The notes: generated by a model not told the origin, from the sequence alone. A stretch of 9,823 nt of DNA from JALOAD01 sp023228995 [NCBI: Candidatus Muiribacterium halophilum] (GCA_023228995.1 JALOAD010000081.1:1-9823); one strand, 5' to 3'; shown: positions 1-7,186, numbered from the stretch's first letter. A program made the numbers and translations.

Positions 1-2505
1 AGCCTTTACTAATATTTTATTTGGAATTTCTATATAACCAGCTGGTGAAGCTTCAATTTCAACAGTTTGCTTGTAATTAGATTTAGCAGATTGAATTGAT
101 ATAGTATTATATAAGTTGATATCTTTTGTAATGTTTTCACCATCAGGAAAAGTCATATTTAATAAATTATCTGATGTTAAATACATATTCAATGTGTGTT
201 TATCATTGATGTCATATACTATAGTTTGGTTATAAAGAGATTCTCCCTCTACTTCTTCTACTATTTCATATCCATATCCAATTTGATTAAGATCATTTGC
301 TATAGTTGTAGCCATTGAAGAATCTGAATTGATTGTGTATGTGTTAGTGTTTAATTGAGAACCAGGTACTTTTATTTTATCATATAAAGCAAATACTGGA
401 TCAAAATCTTCAAAAATTATATAATTATTACCTGAATATATTACTGATTGAGTAGCACTTTCACCTTCTAAGAATGTAATATCCGTGGTTTTTGTTAATA
501 TATTTCCATAGAAATAATCTCCAGTATTTATCATACCATCATAGAAATTAGTATATATAGTAGAATATTTACCAGCTACCCCAACTCCTTCTAAATCTGC
601 CATATCATTTGTAGTAGAAATACCAGTTTTACCTAAAATATATTCATTATCAATAGTATATAATACAAATTCACCTTTTACTATATCTGTTAATTGTGCA
701 CTTGTTAAATCAGTGATTAATTCAAATGATTTATTACTTGTACTTACATTAACTATGTTAGCAATTGTCATGTTTTCTAAACTTGCTTTTGCATTATTAG
801 AGCCTAAACAAATAGCCATTTTATTTTTATTACTTGAAGATATTAAACTTACTATACGATTGAACATTTTAACTCTTCTTTGTTGTTCATATGTTAAATT
901 AGTTCCTATTGTATCAGTAAATTCTATTTTAATTGTACCATCAACTGGTTCAGTTATAGTATAATCAGAAGCAGTTCCCAATTGAACATATCCGGTTCCA
1001 TCAATAGTTAGAGGAGTCATAGAATAAGACGCTGTGTCAAATTCACCATTTACTACATCATATTCAGCATATCCTAAAACTATATCACTCAATGAAATAA
1101 TAGGAGTGGTTGTACTTGTTATAGTTTTAATAGCACCATTTGAATCTAATACAAATGTAGATACATAAGATTGTGTAGTTGCTGACATTATATAATCACT
1201 AGCTGATAAAGTTAAATTAGTAGTTCCACTATTTAATGGAATCATTCTATCACTGATCACAGCATATGATTCTGAGGTTGAAGTGTATTCAACTGATAAT
1301 GATGCACTGGATGCTATTATATCAGATGCTGTCATTCCCCAAATATATCCTTCTGAAAAATATGCAGTTCTATTTGCATATTCTATAATACCTGATACTG
1401 AAGGTGTTAAACCATAAGCATGTGGTAAAGCAATAGTATCTTTAGTTGAACTCAATGAAGTAACATTACCAGGTAAATCCAAAGGTGTTCCTACTAAATC
1501 TATTGTTTCAGATATATTTTCTTTATAAGATAAGAAATCTAAACTTGTAGCATTTGTTCCAACAATTGTATGACCTACTAAGTCTAACATACCATTATAG
1601 TAATCAGCTTCAACTAAATCAGCATTAAAAGCACAGAATAAACCAGTTTTATCAGTATCTCTATTAATAACTGTTTCAATGAAAAGATTATTACCATTAT
1701 TATCTCTGAAATAAGGAATTAATGATAAACCTTCATAAAATCCAAGTAGAGTAACATTTCTATCATTAGCAAAATTTCTAATTTCATTTTTCAATAAACC
1801 AGATGTGTTGAAGTAAGCACTCCATCTTTTATCAATTGCTAATGTTTGATAATTGGACCAATCTCCACCTACTACCAAAACATCAACCATATAGTCAGAT
1901 GCATAATCATTTGCATTTACATAAGGTGGTAATTTTTCTTGTGAGCCATACCATTCTATTAAAGTTCTATCAAAACCAGTTCTTGAAGATTTAACTATGA
2001 AAACAGATATAAATCTATCAGATATGTTAGTTATATTAAAAGCCTTTTCTTGATAGCCAGAATTATCTTTTGTTAAAGTAAGGAAAGATTCTGTATCTCT
2101 TTTCCAAAATCCAGTAGTATCAAAGAATTTTCTATATGCTCCTTCTTTTATTTTATCATTAGTATAAGAAGATGAAGAAGATAAAGATTTATATTCAATC
2201 TTATCTAAATTATCATCTGTTGCTAAAAGATTAATAGCATAAACTGGAGAAGATTCAATCATTTTTAATATAGTTCTTTGAAAATAAGATCCCTTTCTTT
2301 CTAACCCTCTATCAATGCCTCCGAATATAGCTTCTAAGTCACTTGCAGTTGTAATTCTAATAGGGGTGTTAATTGGACCTTTCTTGGAAATACCAATTAC
2401 CATATTAGTAATACCCTCAACAATCTGTGTAGCCATGATTGAGTTATCATATTCTTCAACAAATATACCTGGTCTTTTATATTTACCAATTTGAATTTGT
2501 GTCAT
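1..2505 (-). CDS. Contractile tail sheath protein (C-terminus cut by window edge)
   Basis: Forms the contractile sheath that surrounds the tail tube and shortens to drive the tube through the host envelope. The frame is open from the ATG at 2505 to base 1, giving 835 visible residues with the C-terminus outside the window. The N-terminus carries the family hallmark: KRPGIFVEE (about 10-18), then a short strand VIGISKKGP (36-44), then P-x-x-I-x-x-x-x-DLEAIFGG (48-63), the usual sheath G-P-x-x-x-P and D-x-E-x-x-F-G pattern. Residues from about 330 onward are rich in Ser, Thr, Gly, Asp and Asn in short beta-like stretches. The conserved C-terminal sheath domain is not evident in the visible part. 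At more than 835 aa it already exceeds T4 gp18 (659 aa), so extra surface domains are likely inserted. It is last in a leftward block and has its own promoter-like element 25 nt upstream. The family call is firm; the domain limits are not. Confidence 0.9.
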   Translation of the reverse strand, partial: MTQIQIGKYKRPGIFVEEYDNSIMATQIVEGITNMVIGISKKGPINTPIRITTASDLEAIFGGIDRGLERKGSYFQRTILKMIESSPVYAINLLATDDNLDKIEYKSLSSSSSYTNDKIKEGAYRKFFDTTGFWKRDTESFLTLTKDNSGYQEKAFNITNISDRFISVFIVKSSRTGFDRTLIEWYGSQEKLPPYVNANDYASDYMVDVLVVGGDWSNYQTLAIDKRWSAYFNTSGLLKNEIRNFANDRNVTLLGFYEGLSLIPYFRDNNGNNLFIETVINRDTDKTGLFCAFNADLVEADYYNGMLDLVGHTIVGTNATSLDFLSYKENISETIDLVGTPLDLPGNVTSLSSTKDTIALPHAYGLTPSVSGIIEYANRTAYFSEGYIWGMTASDIIASSASLSVEYTSTSESYAVISDRMIPLNSGTTNLTLSASDYIMSATTQSYVSTFVLDSNGAIKTITSTTTPIISLSDIVLGYAEYDVVNGEFDTASYSMTPLTIDGTGYVQLGTASDYTITEPVDGTIKIEFTDTIGTNLTYEQQRRVKMFNRIVSLISSSNKNKMAICLGSNNAKASLENMTIANIVNVSTSNKSFELITDLTSAQLTDIVKGEFVLYTIDNEYILGKTGISTTNDMADLEGVGVAGKYSTIYTNFYDGMINTGDYFYGNILTKTTDITFLEGESATQSVIYSGNNYIIFEDFDPVFALYDKIKVPGSQLNTNTYTINSDSSMATTIANDLNQIGYGYEIVEEVEGESLYNQTIVYDINDKHTLNMYLTSDNLLNMTFPDGENITKDINLYNTISIQSAKSNYKQTVEIEASPAGYIEIPNKILVKA

Positions 2506-2530
2506 ATTTTTAAATTATTTTTATTTAATG

Positions 2531-2540
2531 TATATATTAA
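2531..2540 (-). promoter_or_regulatory. Candidate phage late promoter for the tail sheath gene
   Basis: The minus strand reads TTAATATATA followed by C, 25 nt upstream of the sheath ATG and inside the 66-nt gap after the preceding gene. The same 10-mer stands 20-25 nt before three other ATGs in the window. By analogy with the T4 late element TATAAATA it would serve as the only core element, with a leader of roughly 15-20 nt. The role is inferred from position and recurrence. Confidence 0.5.
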
Positions 2541-2571
2541 TAGAAAAAAATGATATTTTTCCATTTTTATT

Positions 2572-3096
2572 TTATATAGATATTTTTTTAATATATTCCT
2601 GTATATCAATTTCCATTTTTTTCATTTTATCTTTAATAGATTTCTCTGCTTCCATTATTTCTTTATTGATAGAAGGTGTTTTATTGGTTTTTTCACTTAT
2701 TCTTTTATTAATCTCTGATATTTTTTCATTAAGTAAATTTTTAATATTTTGATCACTTGATAATCTTAATTCTTCGGTTAAATCATCTTTTTTGATTTTA
2801 TCATTAGCAATTGATTTTTGATTATCATCTATAGATTTGCGTAATTTAGCAATATGTAAATATTCTACTAAAAAAGGATTTCTGTCTTTATCATTTTTAC
2901 CTAATAGTGATTCTATTTTATTTTTTATAATCTCATTATCATTATTAGTGTTGTATATAGTATCAATTTGTGATTTTTTTTGATTATATTCACTTATTTG
3001 TTTTTTTATAGTTTCCATTCTATCAGTAGCCATTTCTATTGTGGTTTGATCTGTGTTATCTTCTATAAATAATTTGTATGTTTTTAATCTTTTCAT
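2572..3096 (-). CDS. Coiled-coil protein with a capsid-targeting-like N-terminus
   Basis: I do not recognise a named family. The 174-aa product is highly charged, rich in Lys, Glu, Asp and Ile, has no cysteine, and looks helical or coiled coil for most of its length (about residues 15-170). Its first residues, MKRLKTYKLFIED, resemble the T4 internal-protein capsid-targeting sequence (MKTYQEFI-x-E, from memory), with a possible prohead-protease site F-I-E at residues 10-12. The ATG overlaps the stop of the upstream 790-aa gene by one base (TAATG), which implies translational coupling and a shared function. I see no promoter of its own. Inference: a head-packaged or scaffold-like virion protein. 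A chaperone or tail-assembly factor is an alternative. Confidence is high that it is a gene and low on its role. Confidence 0.8.
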   Translation of the reverse strand: MKRLKTYKLFIEDNTDQTTIEMATDRMETIKKQISEYNQKKSQIDTIYNTNNDNEIIKNKIESLLGKNDKDRNPFLVEYLHIAKLRKSIDDNQKSIANDKIKKDDLTEELRLSSDQNIKNLLNEKISEINKRISEKTNKTPSINKEIMEAEKSIKDKMKKMEIDIQEYIKKISI

Positions 3097-5468
3097 TATG
3101 CTTTAATATCATTTATATTTTCTGATTTAGAAATATCAGTGAAACCACCTACTTTCATAACAGTTTTATTAACTTCTTGATTATTTGGCATTTTAAGTCT
3201 TATGAATATATCATCATCTTTATCATTTTTTGAAACTTCTGCAAGTGTATAACAATTTTCAAAATCTAATTTATCAATTTTTTCAGATTTGATAGATTTA
3301 GAATTTGGTATATTTTTACCATCATTATATTTATATAGATATTCAAATTCTTTTATACCTTTAAGTTTGAAATCACCAGATTTATCTATAAGATTATCAA
3401 TTTTTATTCTAGTAGCTTTAATAATACATTCATTACCTTCTATATCTTTATAACGATAAATATTCATTGGTAAATTTCCTTGTTCTATTCCCTTTTCTGT
3501 GTTAATTTTAGCAGCTTCAATATATTTTTCATAAAAATACATAGTAGTACTATATGATACATAAGCATATGTATTATCAATACTTTGTATATTAAAATAA
3601 TATTGCATTTTTTTAGAATCTTTGAAAACAGTTGCAGCAAAGAATGTATTTTCTAAACTTTTATTAGTATCAAATATAATTGGTTCTTTAGTGAATATAA
3701 CTTTTTTAGTTTTTATACCTGATGCATTTTTAGCATTGCTATTTAATTCTGATATACCACCAATAGCCATTTGAGCAGCATCTATTTTAATATTGAAATA
3801 TTTATAAATAAGTTCAGCTTGAGCCCCACCTTTACTATTATTATCTTTATATAAATGTTCACCATTTAACATATCAATCATAAATTTAGATAGGTTTTTA
3901 CCAGCATCTCTAATAACCACACCACTTTCAGTCTTTATAACAGTTTCTCCTCTAAATACTTTTTGATATTTAGACTCACTAATTATATTTAACACTGTAT
4001 TTTCCCAACTATTAAATAACACATTATTTCTATAAGGACCACCTCTAAACCCAGCATCTTGAGGAGTTCCACCACCAAATGTTGTATATTCTCTAAATGT
4101 TTTATTAGAAACCCTACCTCCAGATCTACCAGTTGGTATTACTTGTGTAGTGTGTAATTTATAAGCACGATTAAATAATTTAATTATATTAATTATTGGA
4201 TCTATACCAGATATAACAATACCTTCTTTATCATTTTCATCAGAAATTTTATCAAGGTTTTTTTCAATTTTTTTAACATCTGATTTATCTACCACAAAAT
4301 CTTCCACATTTATATGTTCTTTCCAATAATCTCTAATTTTTTGAATTATATTATTATCATTATTTTCAAATATAAAATTATTATACGATAATAATTTATT
4401 TTCAGATATATTCAATTTAGAATATAACTTTTTAATATTATTATAATTATTTATGAAATCTTTAATTTCTTCATTGGCTATTTCTAAATTTTCACTAAAT
4501 GGTAATATGTAATTTGATAAAAGAGATATAGCTTTAGGTATATCATTATATATAGTACTTTCTTTTAATAATTCTGTTAAGGTTTTTTTATTGGTTCCAT
4601 TAGTTGCTTCATTTTTTATTATTTGTTCACCTACTGATATAACCCATTTTTTACTTAATTCATCTTTATTTAATGATTTATTATAAAGTTCTTTTATTTT
4701 TGGATATAATTCCATAACCTTAGTAATATCTAAAGCTTTATATACCTTATCAATTGCTATATTTGATATATCTTCAAATATATAACTATCATTGACTACA
4801 ACACCATCTTCTTTTTTATCTTCTTTTTCCTTATCATCAGTAACAACTGCATTAGTTGCTGCAGTTGGATCATTTATTGGATTACTTGTAATATTTTTAA
4901 TAAGTTTTTTTCTACCATCACATAAATCTATAACACTTTTTAATAACCCCATAGTTGATTTATAGAATTCTTCGTTATAATTTACATCCCTTTCTTCTGG
5001 TTTTATTTCATCTAAATTATTTAAAAATTTATTAAAATCTTCCAATTTAGAAACTAATTCATCTTTTTTATCAAAGTTTTCAAATGATTTAATTTCATTA
5101 ATAGTATTATTATTCAAATCTTTGATAATAGATAAATCATCACCATTTTCAATAGCTTTATCCAAAGCATCAATAAATGAATAAGTAAATATTTTGACAT
5201 ATTCTTTTTTATCAGAATCTGGAGATTTCTCTAATGCTGATATAGCAATCATCTCAGTTAGTGTATCTCTTAATTGTTGCTCTACTTTTTTCATTTGATT
5301 TAGATTAACCCCAATTTTAGCTTTTCTAATCATTGAATTAATTAAACGACCAATTAATGAATCATTCCAAGGTATATCATTAGCAAAAGGACCACTATTA
5401 TCAACACTCTCTGTTATAATATTTGACTTTATACTTAAAAATTTATCTCTATTATTTATGTATTTCAT
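3096..5468 (-). CDS. Large putative virion protein with a T4-type cleavable N-terminus
   Basis: Hypothetical 790-aa protein, probably a virion component because it is read with the sheath gene from a late-type promoter. Residues 1-20 form a basic, amphipathic leader ending N-I-I-T-E, followed by S21. This matches the (L/I)-x-E recognition rule of T4 prohead protease gp21. Similar sites recur at Y-I-F-E (229-232) and F-I-F-E (365-368). Residues 40-190 and 240-420 look helical, with a charged Asp/Glu/Lys linker near 205-225. A Gly/Arg/aromatic-rich segment follows at about 445-495 (GRSGGR, FGGGTPQ, FRGGPYR). The C-terminal part, about 585-775, looks more beta-rich and contains several Tyr runs. 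There are no membrane segments or recognisable catalytic motifs. The stop overlaps the next ATG by one base. It could be an ejected internal protein or a head or baseplate component. I cannot name the family. Confidence 0.85.
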   Translation of the reverse strand: MKYINNRDKFLSIKSNIITESVDNSGPFANDIPWNDSLIGRLINSMIRKAKIGVNLNQMKKVEQQLRDTLTEMIAISALEKSPDSDKKEYVKIFTYSFIDALDKAIENGDDLSIIKDLNNNTINEIKSFENFDKKDELVSKLEDFNKFLNNLDEIKPEERDVNYNEEFYKSTMGLLKSVIDLCDGRKKLIKNITSNPINDPTAATNAVVTDDKEKEDKKEDGVVVNDSYIFEDISNIAIDKVYKALDITKVMELYPKIKELYNKSLNKDELSKKWVISVGEQIIKNEATNGTNKKTLTELLKESTIYNDIPKAISLLSNYILPFSENLEIANEEIKDFINNYNNIKKLYSKLNISENKLLSYNNFIFENNDNNIIQKIRDYWKEHINVEDFVVDKSDVKKIEKNLDKISDENDKEGIVISGIDPIINIIKLFNRAYKLHTTQVIPTGRSGGRVSNKTFREYTTFGGGTPQDAGFRGGPYRNNVLFNSWENTVLNIISESKYQKVFRGETVIKTESGVVIRDAGKNLSKFMIDMLNGEHLYKDNNSKGGAQAELIYKYFNIKIDAAQMAIGGISELNSNAKNASGIKTKKVIFTKEPIIFDTNKSLENTFFAATVFKDSKKMQYYFNIQSIDNTYAYVSYSTTMYFYEKYIEAAKINTEKGIEQGNLPMNIYRYKDIEGNECIIKATRIKIDNLIDKSGDFKLKGIKEFEYLYKYNDGKNIPNSKSIKSEKIDKLDFENCYTLAEVSKNDKDDDIFIRLKMPNNQEVNKTVMKVGGFTDISKSENINDIKA

Positions 5469-5473
5469 ATTTC

Positions 5474-5495
5474 TATACTATTTTTTCATAGTATA
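5474..5495. repeat. Inverted repeat between late promoter element and ATG of the 790-aa gene
   Basis: The arms TATACTAT (5474-5481) and ATAGTATA (5488-5495) are perfect 8-bp complements around a 6-nt spacer. On the minus strand the upstream arm overlaps the last four bases of the TTAATATATA element, and the repeat ends 5 nt before the ATG. It could be an operator overlapping the start of transcription or a leader hairpin near the ribosome-binding region. Low GC makes a stable RNA hairpin doubtful. Confidence 0.45.
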
Positions 5496-5501
5496 TATTA
5501 A
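5492..5501 (-). promoter_or_regulatory. Candidate T4-like late promoter for the 790-aa/174-aa pair
   Basis: The minus strand reads TTAATATATACTATG, 23 nt (from the end of the 10-mer) before the ATG at 5468. Aligned without gaps to the T4 late consensus as I recall it (TATAAATACTATT), 10 of 13 positions agree, including the whole ATACTAT stretch. No separate -35 element is needed in that class. It is the best-matching member of the four TTAATATATA elements here. Confidence 0.55.
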
Positions 5502-5517
5502 AAAATAAATCTATTTT

Positions 5518-5549
5518 TTTGGTTTATATGAAAAAATGTAGTATTTTTG
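5518..5549 (+). promoter_or_regulatory. Bacteroidetes-type host promoter (TTTG-N20-TATTTTTG)
   Basis: TTTG at 5518-5521 and TATTTTTG at 5542-5549 are separated by 20 nt. This fits the published Bacteroidetes primary-sigma consensus TTTG-N19-21-TAnnTTTG exactly. Transcription would begin near 5555-5558, leaving a short leader before the ATG at 5571. The promoter therefore argues against the alternative TTG start at 5547, which lies inside the -7 box. Its presence points to a Bacteroidetes host and to expression by unmodified host polymerase. Confidence 0.6.
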
Positions 5550-5570
5550 CAAAATAAAACAATTAAGATT

Positions 5571-6026
5571 ATGGATGATATTTGTATTTGTATAAACTTC
5601 AAAGCACATAATGATATGCAACTTCATGCAATATCAGAAAAATATGATATTGATTTTTATTTATTAAAACAATATAAAAAAACATATTATAAGATTTGGT
5701 TTTATAAAATTGGAGTATATAAACCAGCTGCTTATATGTTTCTAAATACACCTGAAAATAAAAAGATCTTTAAGGATGATGCAAATCTGGAGGGATTATT
5801 ATTTAGAATTAAAGGTGTATGTAATTGTTTAAATAATGTATATTTTGAAAAAATACAACCTATTAAATGTCCTAAAATACCTTCTCATATAAAAGAAATA
5901 TACAACACTACATCAGAATATACAATAGATTATCTCATAGACAGACTTACTGAATGTGGTTATTCAGAAGAAGGGTTAAGCAAGAAAGAAAAAAAATTTT
6001 TACATAAAGTAAAAAATAACAAATAA
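5571..6026 (+). CDS. Hypothetical 151-aa protein with CxC pairs and a Bacteroidetes-type C-terminal helix motif
   Basis: No family is recognised with confidence. I start it at ATG 5571 rather than the in-frame TTG at 5547, because the TTG lies within the -7 box of the promoter. The 151-aa product has six cysteines (5, 7, 84, 86, 100, 129), including two C-x-C pairs (CIC, CNC). Its middle is aromatic and basic (YKKTYYKIWFYKIGVYKP, about 35-52). Residues 118-146, including the stretch YLIDRLTECGYSEEGLSKKE, resemble the short helical tail I-L-D-K-I-x-x-x-G-x-x-S-L-T-x-E-E-x-x-F-L seen at the end of many Bacteroidetes proteins such as rhomboids (DUF6576-like, from memory). It stands apart from the late genes by having a host-type promoter, so early expression and a role in host takeover are possible but unproven. 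No signal peptide or membrane segment is visible. Confidence 0.8.
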   Translation: MDDICICINFKAHNDMQLHAISEKYDIDFYLLKQYKKTYYKIWFYKIGVYKPAAYMFLNTPENKKIFKDDANLEGLLFRIKGVCNCLNNVYFEKIQPIKCPKIPSHIKEIYNTTSEYTIDYLIDRLTECGYSEEGLSKKEKKFLHKVKNNK

Positions 6027-6029
6027 ATT

Positions 6030-6215
6030 GTGAAACTAAATAGAGAAAATGTAATTTGCATTGATTTAGAATAATCAGAAGATGAATTGAAAGAGTTGTG
6101 TAAAAATCTTAATTTATTGTATGATGAGATAATGTCTATAAAAAGAATTATTCATATGCTAAAATTTTTGTTGATTTTAGTAACTCTAATATTACCAACA
6201 AAGGAACTTTTATAG
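6030..6215 (+). pseudogene. Decayed small gene: helical segment plus one membrane segment, interrupted by TAA
   Basis: From GTG at 6030 the frame reads 14 codons (VKLNRENVICIDLE), hits TAA at 6072-6074, then continues as protein-like sequence for 46 codons to TAG at 6213. The second part is an amphipathic helix (SEDELKELCKNLNLLYDEI) followed by a hydrophobic stretch (MLKFLLILVTLILP) fit for one membrane span. The first codon is GTG, whereas the neighbouring genes use ATG, so both start and frame look damaged. It begins 3 nt after the stop of the 151-aa gene, as an operon partner would, and is followed by a terminator. Alternatives are a real 27-aa membrane microprotein starting at ATG 6132, or chance. 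Confidence 0.35.
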
Positions 6216-6263
6216 CTACTACTCACATCAACAAAATTATAACATATTAATATACAATGATAT

Positions 6264-6293
6264 AAAAGCCAAGATATTTTCTTGGCTTTTTTT
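6264..6293 (+). terminator. Rho-independent terminator after the 151-aa gene and small-gene remnant
   Basis: AAAAGCCAAGA (6264-6274) pairs perfectly with TCTTGGCTTTT (6280-6290) around a 5-nt loop and runs into a T tract to 6293. The GGC/GCC core is conspicuous in this AT-rich setting. It closes the transcript begun at the host-type promoter near 5555. The run of A on the left arm gives some potential on the opposite strand, but no minus-strand gene ends here. The remaining 6216-6263 and 6294-6385 show no coding sequence. Confidence 0.85.
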
Positions 6294-6356
6294 ATTTTTT
6301 TCTAAATCTTTATTTTTTTAATAATTTCAATGATTTTGATATTTCACTATAAAAAA

Positions 6357-6369
6357 TTAAAATATATAA
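6357..6369 (+). promoter_or_regulatory. Weak late-promoter-like element before the repeat-protein gene
   Basis: TTAAAATATATAA ends 16 nt before the ATG at 6386. It shares the AATATATA core with the TTAATATATA elements but has two extra bases. Because a terminator lies just upstream, the two-gene unit 6386-7186 needs its own promoter, and this is the best candidate I see. No TAnnTTTG box is present. Confidence 0.3.
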
Positions 6370-6385
6370 TTAAAACAAATGAACT

Positions 6386-6676
6386 ATGAAATATAAAGAA
6401 TTGAAATATAAAAATAAAATAATAACCAATCCTAAACAAATAGAAGATATATTACACAATGAAAAATTTTATTGGTTAATTGATAGTGAATTTGAAAATG
6501 CTAAAATTGAAATCTCCCATAATACTATTATTTGGCATGATGGATCTTATCTATCAGGTAAGTGGTATTATGGCATATTCAAAGATGGTAGTTTTCATGG
6601 TATATGGGAAAATGGTATATGGGAAAATGGTAGATTTGATGGGAAATGGTTATCTGGTTTAGACTTATCTAAGTAA
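6386..6676 (+). CDS. Small aromatic-x-x-Gly repeat protein (MORN-like solenoid)
   Basis: 96 aa. Residues 1-48 form a non-repetitive head. Residues 49-91 are a run of short units built on x-aromatic-x-x-Gly: IWHDG, SYLSG, KWYYG, IFKDG, SFHG, IWENG, IWENG, RFDG, KWLSG. Such Trp/Phe-x-x-Gly arrays resemble MORN-like repeats and probably fold as a small beta-solenoid or flat sheet that presents aromatic residues on one face. I recall similar arrays in phage structural proteins, but the function here is unknown. There is no signal peptide. It is the first of a two-gene unit: the next gene starts 21 nt after its stop. The array contains an exact 15-bp tandem duplication, so it probably gains and loses units. 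The role could be adhesion, assembly or host interaction. Confidence 0.75.
   Translation: MKYKELKYKNKIITNPKQIEDILHNEKFYWLIDSEFENAKIEISHNTIIWHDGSYLSGKWYYGIFKDGSFHGIWENGIWENGRFDGKWLSGLDLSK
6599..6628 (+). repeat. Two exact tandem copies of a 15-bp unit
   Basis: GGTATATGGGAAAAT occurs twice back to back (6599-6613 and 6614-6628). It is in frame with the repeat-protein gene and codes for G-I-W-E-N twice (residues 72-81). Identity at synonymous positions indicates a recent duplication, probably by slippage. Confidence 0.9.
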
Positions 6677-6697
6677 AAATAAAAATAATTAAAAATC

Positions 6698-7186
6698 ATG
6701 AAGAGAAAAAGAATTGCACTTGAAAAACAAGAAGCTAAGGAAATTTTGAATCAGCAAGATCTAATGGTGCTAAAAAAAGGAAATAGTTTTAAGTTCATCA
6801 AAGATGATGTAGAACATTTTTTTGAAATAGGGGTTGACATGATGACTACAGATGTAGCAGAAGCAGTAGCTATTTTAATGAGAACAAATGATAACAATGA
6901 TCCTATTTGGGAAACATTAATTGATAACAAAATGCTTGAAAATGACATAAATCCACAAAAAGCACTATATTGGTTAAGTGGTGGAGATGAAGAATGGATG
7001 AGTTTGAAACACTATAATAAACATTGGTATGAATGTAATAACACCTTCATAGAAGAATTTGGTGATAAAGTAATAAATGCAGTAGATTGCTCAAAAACAT
7101 TAAAAGATATCAGAGATAATTTTAATCAACAAATAAATCTCCCTCTAATTTATGAATGTGCATTAAATAACAAATTAATTCGCTAA
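6698..7186 (+). CDS. Hypothetical 162-aa cytoplasmic protein
   Basis: No family is recognised. The N-terminus is strongly basic and helical (MKRKRIALEKQEAKEIL). It is followed by a mixed segment with KKGNSFKFIKDDVEHFFEIG (about 26-45), a hydrophobic helix around TTDVAEAVAILM (50-61), and a Trp/Tyr/His-rich acidic middle (YWLSGGDEEWMSLKHYNKHWYECNN, about 91-115). There are three cysteines, no signal peptide and no membrane span, so it is probably cytoplasmic. It follows the repeat-protein gene by 21 nt, so the two are probably co-transcribed, and it ends at the start of a strong symmetric terminator. Its size and setting are those of a phage accessory protein. The basic N-terminus could bind nucleic acid, which is only a guess. 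Confidence 0.75.
   Translation: MKRKRIALEKQEAKEILNQQDLMVLKKGNSFKFIKDDVEHFFEIGVDMMTTDVAEAVAILMRTNDNNDPIWETLIDNKMLENDINPQKALYWLSGGDEEWMSLKHYNKHWYECNNTFIEEFGDKVINAVDCSKTLKDIRDNFNQQINLPLIYECALNNKLIR

Noticed and set aside
713-964. Open frame on the plus strand with a hydrophobic product
   Set aside because: It lies wholly inside the sheath gene on the other strand, and the sheath frame is the one with recognisable family motifs.
5547-5570. TTG start extending the 151-aa protein by eight residues
   Set aside because: The TTG is part of the TATTTTTG box, and transcription would begin after it; ATG 5571 fits better.
6045-6062. TAATTTG-like sequence as another Bacteroidetes promoter box
   Set aside because: It has one base too few for TAnnTTTG and no TTTG at the right distance upstream.
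6216-6385. Possible tRNA or structured small RNA
   Set aside because: No cloverleaf or other GC-containing structure apart from the terminator hairpin at 6264-6293.
6480-6662. Second reading frame with repeated MVYGKMV residues
   Set aside because: It is the shifted reading of the aromatic-x-x-Gly repeat gene; the repetition comes from the same DNA repeat.
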